Shown: piece after piece, positions 47,375 to 58,639 of the stretch
Layout: every line of letters starts with the position of its first letter
Position numbering within the stretch: position 1 is the stretch's first letter
Assembly: GCA_026874595.1 (NCBI GenBank)
Contig: CM049322.1
Coordinates: forward strand, 27,096,340-27,160,339
Length of the DNA stretch: 64,000 bases
Source: Sipunculus nudus
Lineage: Eukaryota > Annelida > Sipuncula > Golfingiida > Sipunculidae
Reading direction: 5' to 3'
Translations under genes and position numbers: made by a program
The notes under the pieces: generated by a model
Databases searched by the model: none
Told to the model about the DNA's origin: nothing
The model's input: only the letters and a program-made list of their open reading frames with translations

Positions 47375-47832
47375 ACTGCCCTGCATTCACTATCGTTCGG
47401 GTATTTTTTATTCTTTTTGAAAAAGATCCCCTTTTTGAGCAATCTCCTCACGCGGGATCTCTTTTTGCACAATAGACCTCCGCGCAGGTTATCTTTTGAG
47501 AAAGGATCACCAATGGGGATTATTTCAGGCCACTGAACGCGGAATGTACGAAACCCCCACATTGAACCCCCCCCCCCCCCCCCCCCCAATAAAAGCTTGG
47601 TCCCGGCATCACACACTCTATGGCCGTTATGTAACCAGGCCTGAACGCACAAAGAAAATGGGCGCCCATGTCGGGCAAATATTGGAATTATTTATTATGC
47701 ACGTAATACACAAACATTAATTGCAAATAAAAGTGGATGGAATCCCTTAGGACAAACCCGGAGCATACGTATGTCGAAAATCATGGCAATCCGTACGGAA
47801 GTATCAGAGGAGATACGGAAAATCACACAAAT
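47375..47832 (-). repeat. Repeat X, long copy B
   Basis: Same order as copy A, with a 21-C run at 47567-47587. Confidence 0.78.
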
Positions 47833-48017
47833 CTTTTGTGTGTGTCTTTGTTAGAAGAGCTGCGTGTATCAGATCACTAGCTCATGAAGGCATGGCCAGT
47901 AATACCATAACATACAATCTGTGAAGTTGCTACTCGCTCAATGTGATGATATCCACCCTGACATTCACTCTGTCAGTTGAGAATAGTTTAATAAATATAA
48001 AACAGTTTTGGGAACAA

Positions 48018-48765
48018 CTCAGATGTGATTGGACCAGGCATGGTGGGGGAATAGAACCACTGAGATGTAATTGGACCAGGTATGGTGGGGGAGTAGAACC
48101 ACTGATATGTGATAGGACCAGGCATGGTGGGGGAGTAGAAGCACTGAGATGTGATAGGACCAGGCATGGTAGGGGAGTAGAACCACTGAGATGTGATAGG
48201 ACCAGGCATGGTGGGGGAGTAGAACCACTGAGATGTGATAGGACCAGGCATGGTGGGGGAGTAGAAGCACTGAGATGTGATAGGACCAGGCATGGTGGGG
48301 GAGTAGAAGCACTGAGATGTGATAGGACCAGGCATGGTAGGGGAGTAGAACCACTGAGATGTGATAGGACCAGGCATGGTGGGGGAGTAGAACCACTGAG
48401 ATGTGATAGGACCAGGCATGGTGGGGGAGAAGAACCACTGAGATGTGATAGGACCAGGCATGGTGGGGGAGTAGAAGCACTGAGATGTGATAGGACCACG
48501 CATGGTGGGGGAGTAGAACCACTGAGATGTAATTGGACCAGGTATGGTAGGGGAGTAGAACAACTGAGATGTGACAGGACCAGGCATGGTGGGGGAGTAG
48601 AAGCACTGAGATGTGATAGGACCAGGCATGGTGGGGGAGTAGAACCACTGAGATGTGATAGGACCAGGCATTGTGGGGGAGTAGAACCACTGAGATGTGA
48701 TAGGACCAGGCATGGTTGGGGAGTAGAAGCACTGAGATGTGATAGGACCAGGCATGGTGGGGGAG
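48018..48765 (+). repeat. 42-bp minisatellite derived from LINE endonuclease sequence, ~18 copies
   Basis: The unit is GATGTGATAGGACCAGGCAT then GGTGGGGGAGTAGAACCACTGA. In the LINE frame it reads 'LRCDRTRHGGGVEP'. The last unit continues without a break into 'GGGVAVYVKD', the conserved LINE endonuclease segment, so the array grew from that coding sequence and remains in frame. Confidence 0.9.
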
Positions 48766-49260
48766 TAGCCGTCTATGTTAAAGATACTAATGCGTACAGC
48801 TGGAGAGGGTTTAGAAAGGTCAGGTACGGAGAGCGTGTGGGTTCAGATTAACACTAATAGACATAAGCTATTAATTGGTACATACTTTAGGCCACTAGGC
48901 CAGCTAGCAGACGCTTGTGTTATTTTTCTAGACTTGTTTTCTGAAAATGTGAAGATGGCTTTACAAGAGGGACCATATGCACTCTTCATCAATGGCGATT
49001 TTAAGATCGGTGTACCCATGCAGTGAGAATCAATGCGTTCGAGTAGTGACTTAGACAATGACTTGGTTGAATTTGTGGCCGTAAACGGTCTGGTGCAATT
49101 AGTTTATCAACCGACTAGTATCACAGAATATTCTTCCTCATTATTGGATGTCATAATAACTGATTCTCTAGGAAGGGTATACGACAGCTAGAGATATTAA
49201 GTCCCCTGTCTCCTTGTGATCATAGTACACTGATATGGACAGTTTCTTTAAAATATAAAC
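48766..49260 (+). pseudogene. LINE endonuclease fragment
   Basis: Starts 'VAVYVKDTNAYSWRGF'. After a frameshift near 48830: 'INTNRHKLLIGTYFRP', then 'LFINGDFKI' (the G-D-F-N catalytic motif with Lys for Asn). After a stop at 49024: 'SSSLLDVIITDS' and a degenerate D-H-S-T-L site near 49220. These are the apurinic-like endonuclease motifs of CR1/Jockey-type non-LTR retrotransposons. The N-terminal part of the domain is replaced by the minisatellite. RT is not attached here. Several stops; not functional. Confidence 0.8.
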
Positions 49261-51300
49261 AAGGCCTACAGGCCTAATGCGAACCTGTGCAAAGTTTGGG
49301 AGTATGAATGGAGGTTTATTTTATTAAAATTTAATATTGATCCTTTTAAGTCCTGCATATCTACTTTAGTCATTATGATTTCAGCAAAATGGACAAGTTT
49401 CAGACTATGACATTTTAAAACTAGAATATGGGTAGTCAACAAGCGACTATGTGTATCCGCAGAAATCAGAGTGGGACGGGTGAAGTGAGGCATGGATTAA
49501 GTGGCAAGGGGAATAGAGTGAAGTGTGTTGCATATTAGCATGGATGTCTGCAGCGTAAACGTGAATGTAGGTGGTGCCACCTGTCATAAAATCGAGAAAA
49601 TTGTCCAGGATGTATAAACCTGCAAAATTTCAGGTGGACAGGTCAAACCACTTCTGAGATATGAGTGATTTTATCCCAAGGCAGATGAACAGATGGACGG
49701 TGTTCATAAGTGGTTGCAGGTGGCACCACCAGTTTTGCTTATGATGAAGAGCTATGTGAGATCTATACACAAGCAAAATTTTGACCTAACCGGTCAAACG
49801 GTTCCCGAGATATGAGCTTGGATGTCTGCAGAGTAAACGTGAATGTAGGTGGCGCCACCTGTCACAAAATTGAGAAGGCTGTGCAGGATGTATAAACCTG
49901 CAAAATTTCAGGTGGATAAGTCAAACCACTGCTGAGATATGAGAGATTTTAACCCAAGGCAGATGAACAGATGGACGCTGTGCATAAATGGTTACAGGTG
50001 GCGCCACCAGTTTTGCCTATGATGAAGAGCTATACACATGCAAAATTTTGGCCTAATAGGTCAAACAGTCCCCGAGATATGAGCTTGGATGTCTGCAGAG
50101 TAAACATGATTGTAGGTGGTGCCACCTGTCATAAAATCGAAAAAGCTGTCCAGGATGTATAAACCTGCAATATTTCAGGTGGAAAAGTCAAACCACTGCT
50201 GAGATATGAGTAATATTATCCCAAGGCAGATGAACAGATGGACGTTGTGCAAAAATGGTTCCAGGTGGCGCCACCAGTTTTGCCTATGATGAAGAGCTAT
50301 GTGAGATCTATACACAAGCAAAATTTTGGCCCAATCGGTCAAACTGTTCAGGAGATATGAGCTTTGATGTCTGCAGAGTAAACATGAATGTAGGTGGCGC
50401 CATCTGTCATAAAATCGAAAAGCTGTCCAAAATTGAGAAAATTCTCCAGGATGTATAAACCTGCAAAATTTCAGGTGGATAAGTCAAACCACTGCTGAGA
50501 TATGAGTGTTATTATCCCAAGCCAGATGAACAGATGAACGCTGTGCAAAAATGGTTGCAGGTGGCACCACCATTTTCAGTGTATGTTATAAAGCTATCAA
50601 AGGGCTACATTTGTGCAAAATGTTTAGCTTGATCGGTCAAACGGTTCCCGAGATATGCGGGTTTATGTGTGGAAACAGATGCACAAATGGACGCTGGGCA
50701 GCAAAGAAAGGTCAACCAAAACTTGAGGGCGCAGCAGTTCACATGTGACTTGATGATAAACCCAATTCGCTTAAAATGCAAACCAAGTTTTTTCAAACAG
50801 TTGAAAGATATATTTCCAACTAGAATACGGGTAGTCGACAAGCAACTACGTGTATCCGCCAAAATCACAGAAGGACGGGTGAAGTGAGGCATGGATTGAG
50901 TGGCGAGGGGATATAGAGTTACATGTGTTACATATTAGAATGGATCTCTGCAACATAAACATGATTGTAGGTGGCGCCACCTGTTATTTGAACGAGAAAC
51001 TATCCAAGATGTATACACATGCAAAATTTCATGTGGAAAGTCAAACCACTGCAGAGATATGAGTGATTTTATCCCACAGCAGACAAACAGATGGACGCTG
51101 TGCAAAAATGGCTGCAGGTGGCACCACCATTTTGTGTATGTTATAAAGCTATCCAAGGGCTACATTTGTGTATTTTTTTTTCCTGATTGGTCAAACGGTT
51201 CCGGAGATATAAGCATTAATGTCTGCAGCGTGAACGTGAATGTAGGTGGCGCCACCTGTCACAAAATCAAGAAAGCTATGTGGGATGTATACGCATGCCG
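49261..51300. repeat. ~285-bp dimeric repeat with AGGTGGCGCCACCT palindrome, ~5-6 copies
   Basis: Each unit has two related halves that begin with GGTGGCGCCACC or GGTGGCACCACC and end near GAGATATGAG. Left starts are near 49560, 49845, 50112, 50392, 50965 and 51242. A unique-like spacer (TAGAATATGGGTAGTC ... GGCATGGATTAAGTGG, 49420-49500) recurs at 50820-50905, so a ~1.4-kb block has also been duplicated. Confidence 0.8.
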
Positions 51301-51395
51301 ACTTGGGATAATGGAAAAATCCGTCCAGTAGTCTCAGAGGAGTTCTCCGGAAACGAACGCGGCGGCGGCGGCGGCGGAACCCGGTTAAAAACATA

Positions 51396-51425
51396 GTATC
51401 CGCAAAACTTCGTTTTGGCGGATAC
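51396..51425. repeat. Hairpin with GTATCCGC arms, after a (GGC)n tract
   Basis: GTATCCGCAAAAC-TTC-GTTTTG-GCGGATAC, a 13-bp stem with one bulge, following a GGC repeat at 51357-51377. Confidence 0.75.
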
Positions 51426-52470
51426 AATAATCTGGGAATTCTGCATCTAAACATTGTGTCTAGACGTCTAACCATAATTCATGAAATATTTTTAAAGACA
51501 TGTTTGATTGGTTGGATGGACTTAATATATGCATAACAATTTAACGCACCTTAAATATGTTTTCATATTTTACAGGGGAAATAAACAAACCATTAGTTTA
51601 TTGTGTCTGTTTCTACTTAAATATATATAAAAAAAGTAAAGAAACAAATTAGACATCTTCAAAGTATGTTTACCCAAAGTTACCCTTTAGAATAGTATTG
51701 GCTAATAACAAGTCATCAAACTACTGAGATATGTCGCTGGTAATTTTTTTTCAGTCATAATCTGCTAATTAGTCAAACTGAGACAAATCAGGTCAATGGA
51801 GTAAAGGGGTAATCTGACCGATGTGGCTTTAGGTTTAGGATGTTCATTGAGATCTAGACATGGCCAGAGCCTTGTTTCTAATAGCAATGATCAACACATT
51901 ATGCTGTGACCAAACAGGGATTCGACAAGCCAGTGGTCAATGTCAGTTACAATAATGGAGTTACAATTAGATAAGGAGTCCACCTTAGGCTTTGTGCAGT
52001 TCCAGGTCAACTGAGTCACCTACAGAGCCAGCTGTAGCCACACACTGTCTATTACAAGATCAAAGGTAATCAAGCCCTTGCTTCACTCCCAGCCATATTA
52101 TATAATAGGTGTACAGGGTTACAGTCCATATACAACATCAGGCTAGGTAACTTTATACAAAGTTATGACCAGCTTCCCTTGCAAGGACAATTGTTTAAAG
52201 TCTAGATTTCAGATTAAGGATGCATAATCTATTGTGTATAACAAATTGACGTTATACCTTGAAAAGACACATTCGCATAGTATTGTTACAACTGTCAGTC
52301 AGTGTAAGGCGTTAACAGGAATAAATTATTTTTTTTTTCAAATTTATCTTTTCATATTACTATTGTTACGACACCTGAAAACATTATATACAAAAATACC
52401 AATTTCTTAAAATGATAGTTTTTTTTTAAGTATAATTTTATATTCATGTTTCACTGAACTGCAAGATCAT
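51426..52470. other. Unassigned DNA
   Basis: No gene or repeat recognised. Confidence 0.35.
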
Positions 52471-52479
52471 CAACCCGCA

Positions 52480-52625
52480 GTCCGCCCCGTCCCGCACAGA
52501 CTTCATTTCGGCCCGCCCCGCCCCGCACTTTCTTAGATGTAGCCCGCCCCGCCCCGCAAAGATTCCTATTCGGGGGCCCGCGGGGGACCGCGGGCTGCGG
52601 GTCAAAACCCGCCCCGCGCAGGGCC
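52480..52625. repeat. GC-rich island with CCCCGCCCCGC repeats
   Basis: Three CCCGCCCCGCCCCGC-type segments followed by an inverted GC-rich stretch (GGGGGCCCGCGGGGGACCGC). A strong local composition change in AT-rich surroundings; the complement has G-quadruplex potential. Confidence 0.7.
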
Positions 52626-52919
52626 CTACTAGACAACCCCCCCCCCCCCCCCGAGCCAGGTCAGTTGCCATGGTGATGTCTGGACCCCACCTGTTTGTAC
52701 TGAGTGACCTCTTGACTTGGCTGCTGAAAGTCAGCATGTTGTCAAATCTGTTTTCAAATACAGAAAGAGTTTTTCAAATGGCTACAATGTTTTTTTAAAA
52801 CTGTATTTACCCAGTCTTTTCTTATAAAACTGGCAGAACCCTACCATAGAATAATTCTTGTAAAGTTTAAACCAATCAGCTTAACAGTTTCATCATAAAT
52901 CAGCGTATAAGCTAGAAGA

Positions 52920-53450
52920 GTGTAAAATTACATTTTCGCTTGTAAAAAACACATCAATGTAGGTGGCGCCACCAATACCTCAAAATCAGATATGAAATAT
53001 ATGACAAACATTGGTATAAAATTTGGTAATTACAGCTCTAGCCGTTTCTTTTATTTTAATTAAAGTGTGCTTTTTTGGACAGATGACCAAGTTCAAGCTT
53101 CTGTAACTCGGCCAAAAATCTCCGAACTGGAACCATTCGAACAAACTTGAGAGAGATTGTTCCAGGGATCATTTCTGTGAAATATTGGACAATTTTGCTG
53201 GACAGTTTCAGAGAAGAATATTTTTAAAGGTTTTTAAGCTTTTTCTCTATAAAACCTAAATTAATGCAGATACCCAATAATAAGCTCCAGGGCACCAAGT
53301 TTCACATGTGACTAATTCTTAAATGTAATTTGGAGCTGCTAGCTCCAACGGTTTCTGACTTACAGCCATGGACGGCGGAAATCCAGCCTTGGACGGCGGA
53401 CGGCTGACGATGGACGGACGACCCTGCACCATCGCATAAGCTCACAGGTT
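52920..53450. repeat. Single copy of the GGTGGCGCCACC repeat family plus SINE-like tail
   Basis: GTAGGTGGCGCCACCAATAC at 52962 starts a unit like those at 49-51 kb. The tail has GGACGG repeats and CATAAGCTCACAGGTTCGCT, a pattern seen in dispersed invertebrate repeats. Confidence 0.5.
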
Positions 53451-53574
53451 CGCTAAAAAGAACCGCCCCTGTATAAGCGACAGGTAAACTATTATGACAA
53501 AGCCGATCTTTCCGGACTAAGAAATTCCCTTCAAACTGCTCCATAGGACGTTGTTTTTGATACATTCAGCAGCA

Positions 53575-54480
53575 GGTCCGTCATATTTGATTATTTTAAT
53601 GTCAAACTAACAACTGCAATAAATGATAATTTTCCATATCGTGAGAGTTATGTAAAATCAAAAGACAAACCATGGATAAAAAGTTATTTAAAAAAGACTC
53701 ATAAGAAAACGCAATTGACTATGGAAAAAATACATTAAAAAAAAAGATTAGTTCAGTCTTGCTTATAAAAGATGTAGAAACCCGGTAGAATACGAAAATC
53801 GTAAATGTTAACAGCGTTTTATGATTAATATAAATAATAAACCTTACGATTTCCATACAGATTCCAAACTATGGTGGGCAATTGCCCGCAGGCTTTTCCG
53901 TGAAAAGTATACACCCTGTATACACCCTGTATACCACCCTGTATACCACCCTGTATACACCCTGTATACCACCCTGTATACCACCCTGTATACACCCTGT
54001 ATACACCCTGTATACCACCCTGTATACCATCCTGTATACGAACATAATGTCAATATAATAACCGACGCATCTGAAAAACGGAAATATTTAATGATTATTT
54101 TACCTCGCTATGTAACGTGGTTTCAGATTGCACGGATCTTCCTGATATCGAAATTATTGGATGCCAGGAAAATTACATGTCTTATAACCACTGAAACTGA
54201 AGTTATCCATGCAATGTCAAAAGTAAAACTAAATAAAGCGACCGGACCTAGGGGAATAAGTAACTTGTATTGTATTTGCCTGGAAAAAGGAAACTATACT
54301 ACAAGTCTACAAAAAAGGAGAAGGAAATTACGTTGAGAACTACCGACCAATATCCCTTTAAATAACATATCAAAGATTCTAGAACGGGTTGTGTATAACA
54401 GATTATATGATTATCTTGTAAAAAATGCGCACCTCTCGCCTTTCAATTAAAGAAATAAAAAAAGCCTCGGCAGTATACTT
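53575..54480 (+). pseudogene. LINE fragment: endonuclease-RT linker and RT fingers
   Basis: Reads 'DYFNVKLTTAINDNFPY' and 'SKDKPWIKSYLKK' (linker). After several shifts come 'PYDFHTDSKLWWAIARRLF', then 'VIHAMSKVKLNKATGP' (RT block 1), then in another frame 'ENYRPISL' and 'KILERVVYNRLYDYL' (RT block 2). These are conserved in CR1/Jockey-like LINEs. The YADD region is absent on this strand. A minisatellite sits inside (53908-54042). Not functional. Confidence 0.8.
53908..54042 (+). repeat. ~12-bp minisatellite grown within the LINE frame
   Basis: Units of TACACCCTGTA / TACCACCCTGTA, about 11. The LINE reading frame stays open through it ('HPVY' repeats), and LINE sequence resumes on both sides. 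Confidence 0.9.
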
Positions 54481-54599
54481 ATTACTTTCCTTGTGCTATT
54501 ATATATATACAATGGTTTTGTGAAAGGCTGCATACTAGACTTGTCTTTCCAACGCGTTCTTCGCAGAATAAATGTTCTTTCAATGCGTTTTTAAAGGAG

Positions 54600-55480
54600 T
54601 CTATATTTTACATATTTTTATTATGGAGGTGGTATTAGGTATGAGGTTGATTAAATAATGTGGAGCTATTAAACCATTTGCTGAAACGATTAAATTATCT
54701 GGAATTCGCGTCTGTTTTTTTTTAGGCCATTTCAGTTCTTCATTTAATTTTTGTGAGCTGGTTGAAGTCATGGCTCCAGTATACATGCCAGTGCTTCTCT
54801 TCTTTGTATGCTATCAAATTTATTTGCAAGTTCCGCATAACAATTATTCAACAGTTTAGATCCGTACTCTAGCACTGGCCTGACCATAGCCTAATACAAC
54901 CTTCGTGATGTTTTCGTGGACAGATAAAATTTATAATATTTTAAAATTCCCAATCGCTTCGATGCTTTCATACATATACGATTGATGTGATCCGCCCAAG
55001 ACAGGCGGTATGTCAGTGTAACTCCTAAATGTTTACACTGTTAGTTTCATTTAATTTTATATCATTAAAGAAATGAGGTTGGTGGTTGACGTTAACGGTT
55101 TTATAAGAGAAACACATCACGCTAGTTTTATCACGATTTAACATCAGTTTCCACATTTGGGCCCACTGGTTTATCCTTTCTAAGTCCCTGTTTAAGGATA
55201 AGGCATAAAAATCTGGATTAATTACTGTTGCCTACAAACAACTATCATCGGCATACATTCTTAAGTCATTCTCTAGTTCGTTATATATGTCATTAACGTA
55301 TACTTAAAAACAGCCTTAGGGCACTCCTGACGTAATATCCGAGTAGCTGCTGTATCTCATTAAGTATCACGCAGGTGTTCCGTCCACTCAGGTAGCTATT
55401 AAAGAAAGTCAGTAAAGCGCCCTCTATACCCATAAATTTAACTGTGTGTATAAAAGACCTTTGTGCCGTCGAGGCAGACA
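54600..55480 (-). pseudogene. LINE fragment: RT palm to C-terminus, opposite strand
   Basis: On the minus strand: 'KFMGIEGALLTFFNSYLSG' (RT block), 'LRMYADDSCL' (catalytic Y-A-D-D, near 55250), then the thumb region and C-terminal 'GLIAPHYLINLIPNTTS'. The 5' boundary is at the degraded 'LDVSASTA' motif (family L-D-x-S-K-A-F-D). Several stops. It has the RT part missing from the plus-strand fragment at 53575-54480, but convergent to it. Confidence 0.8.
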
Positions 55481-55537
55481 CGTCTAGTATGCAGACACGT
55501 CTAGTATGCAGACACGTCTAGCAGACACGTCTAGTCT
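55474..55537. repeat. 17-bp minisatellite at the LINE LDVS motif
   Basis: GCAGACACGTCTAGTAT about four times, one unit shortened to 13 bp; the complement encodes the L-D-V-S of the RT motif. Confidence 0.85.
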
Positions 55538-57567
55538 GCAGGAGACTAATGTCGTATTGGTACCTCACAAGCTTAGGTGTTAGTTAGTAAATTTCAGTCG
55601 TGGAAAATTCCTTTAAGAAAAATTATCTCTTGGCAAAATGTGCCATCATGGTTTAAATGTTTATCACAACTTAATCATACTTGTTTATTTTTATTCTAGT
55701 AGGCTATTGGAATTATTTAATACCATTTTATTTCCCATTTTTTCGCCAATCATTTTATTCCATAGTATTCACTGGTAAAATAACCTATCAAATTAACCAC
55801 CCGATTATACAAATATGTTTGTACAGAATGGCCTAAATAAAAATAGAAGGTTTGTTTTTAATCAATTTTCAATTAATTTACATAAATTTTTCATGACATT
55901 TATGCAGGACACACTTACAAGGGAGGTGAGACTAATATTTGTCACCTATATGTATCTTTTACAAGTATACAACAGGGAAGCACTCCTAAATTATAAGCTC
56001 GTGTCTGGGTTTGTTGTGCAATTTGTTGTAACAACTTTCAATGTAACGTATTAGTATCTTCATTTTTTTCAGACATCATATTTTTCCTCTTAAATCTTAT
56101 TTTGAGTTCTTAACGGTTTCAAATGGCTCAAAATGATTAAAAAAGGCAAATTCACCAGAAAAAAAAAATGAGTTAATTCTTATATATAAACCTTGAAAAA
56201 TGTCACGTATGTATCTTTCCCCATGATTTCGGAGGAGTGACAAAGCTTTCCATAAATTCTAAGGCAACTTTGAAAGACACTTTTAAAATTCCAACACACC
56301 TAAAATTGCATAAGGTGATAAATATAGGATAAATATGCATGCATATGTTTTTTTCCTATTTAAAATTTAGGTCTTTTTAAAAAATAGGGATTTGACAAGA
56401 AAAGATGGCATAAACTGCATTTTGAATATCTTTAGAAAGAAGTGACGTATGTAGCGTACTTCGGATATTTCAAAATAACAAAACATGTTGAAGTTTTTAA
56501 AGCGTTAAAATAGTTTTCTCTTAAAGCTGCTTTTATATAGTGTCCGATTGATTTAAGGCTCCCCTAACTCGTGGTGTTGAGGTGATGGTTTCATTCAGAA
56601 TAATAATCATATTTGTGATCCCATTTTTCACCTTTCTTTCTTTCTCATTCATGATGTAATATTTGGCACTATATTTGGGTATAATAAAGGGTTTGTATAT
56701 GGTCTCTTTTGTTGTTTTATCTATTTCATTAGTTGGTATGTTATAATTTAAAAATCATTGTTCGGAAGTTGCACCATATTTGCACAGGGACATAGACGCC
56801 TCATTAAAATGCATATGTTTCCAACAGTAACGTATGTATCGCTAATTTACCATTTATATTGGCTGGAAACGTTTACTTTGACAATATTCTGTTTTTAAAT
56901 TAGTCATCTGAGAGGCATTCTGTGTATACTACATCCTTTATTCAGAACTGATACGATGAAACAAACTGTGTACACATACTTGAAGCTGAAGATGACACTA
57001 GAAAATACTCTTTCAATGATATTTCAATGAAAAAATAATACCCATGCATTTCTATATGGCATTTAAACTAATGGCGGTCTGAACTATTCTCCAGTAAATA
57101 AAGGGTGTGCGTTCCTTTATTAAAAAATGCCAGTTCCGCATTTCTTGGTAACGTATATACCGGTAACGTATATATTACCTGGAGAAACAGGACCCTGGGA
57201 TACACAAAACATGTATTTAACTTTCTCCAGCAATAATATGACTCTGTATAAACTGTCCAGAGATATTTAACCAACGTATGTAAAATTCTATTAGTGTCAA
57301 TATCATTTTTGCGTTTTAAATTCGCAGGTATCGTACGTATCGATTAACTTTACATCGCTAAGACTGCTTGAAAAAACATCTTACACTAGAAAAAAAGGTA
57401 ACAGGTCTTAAAACTTTCATAAACATAACTTATGACCGATCGTCCAGGCCACTAATTGACTTAACTTAGCTGAAGAGAACGTGTAAATATTACTTTGCTG
57501 CGGCGTGTGTATTAATAAAGTGGCGTCACAACTTTCATGTTGGTCATAAAATTAGTAGATGGAAATA
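55538..57567. other. AT-rich unassigned DNA with recurring ACGTATGTA
   Basis: No gene recognised. ACGTATGTA occurs at 56205, 56445, 56830, 57274 (and 58230). Confidence 0.4.
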
Positions 57568-58092
57568 TAGCCGTGACAACCCGACTCAGTAGGCACTCGG
57601 ATAATTGGCCTGTTTATAAGCCTACTCGAGTTGTAATACTAGTAATATGGAGGAATGTATCGCAGTGGTCTTGCATCTGGTTGCATTCATATTGTGGTAA
57701 ACGGCCCATAATCCCGAATATTATGCTTAAAATGGTGAATAAACACAAAAATATATATGTGAGCTCGCAACCCAAACTGAAACACCGTCTCCATGGACAC
57801 GGGTCATTTCCTGTGTCGCCTGCAAGTTGCCTGCGTCCTGTAACCCGTGCGAGCCATGCTTGTGTTCATGCGGTCATAAATTCAACAAACATGCCGAGGG
57901 GTTTACCAATTGGCTGGGTTAAACAGGAACTATTCTCGCTCATATTTGGTTGATTGACAGTGCACCTGTAGCCTATGAAGCGTTGTCAAAAATGACGAAA
58001 ATATTTGCATCTTCATAAGGCCTTATAATGCGATCCTCAGACGCTCTGGCGTCAGTAATCTGGTCGTAATGCCAGAGGGTCAATATGACGCT
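57568..58092 (+). repeat. Block C, copy with 445-bp interior
   Basis: Flanks match 24479-24559; the interior 57606-58050 is absent there. No terminal repeats or target duplication were noticed. Confidence 0.65.
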
Positions 58093-58495
58093 AATGGAAA
58101 TATCGATAGAAAAACACTTTCATAAAGTTGCAAGATAAATGCCCCATCCCAAGAAGAAATTTATTTTTATATATCAAACCAAGATCCGATGTTATGGACA
58201 ACTAATAGATTATGTGATGGGCGGCATTAACGTATGTATCGATTCGGGTGCAAAGTCCATGCAAGTCTGCTCTACAAAGTATAGAATCCTCATTTTATAA
58301 CTGAGTATGTAACAGACATGTATGTTGTGTGTGTGTACGTACATAAAAACACTGTTCCTGTCTATTACTCTGTACAAATCTGTCCCCCTCATTTGTGTCT
58401 CATTGGTGATTTTGGGTGTATACCAATTTATAAGGTTCAATATAATATCTTTATTTTAAACGATTCAGACATTGGAATGATCCCTTTCATTTTTT

Positions 58496-58524
58496 AGCTC
58501 ATCCGGTCTATCGTTGGATGAGCT
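58496..58524. repeat. AGCTCATCC hairpin
   Basis: Perfect 9-bp stem AGCTCATCC/GGATGAGCT with an 11-nt loop, followed by TCCGTCCGGCAGCGTCCGTC; probably a small dispersed element terminus. Confidence 0.6.
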
Positions 58525-58639
58525 GTTGTCATGGCGATGGACCGTTCTTTTTTCCGTCCGGCAGCGTCCGTCCACAATTCGCAAATAATAATTATTATCC
58601 TTTATTTCTTGTTCGATTTTGATTTTGTTTATCTGATAG

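Noticed and set aside
53575-55480. Twin-primed LINE insertion
   Set aside because: The inverted 5' part lies downstream, not upstream, of the 3' part.
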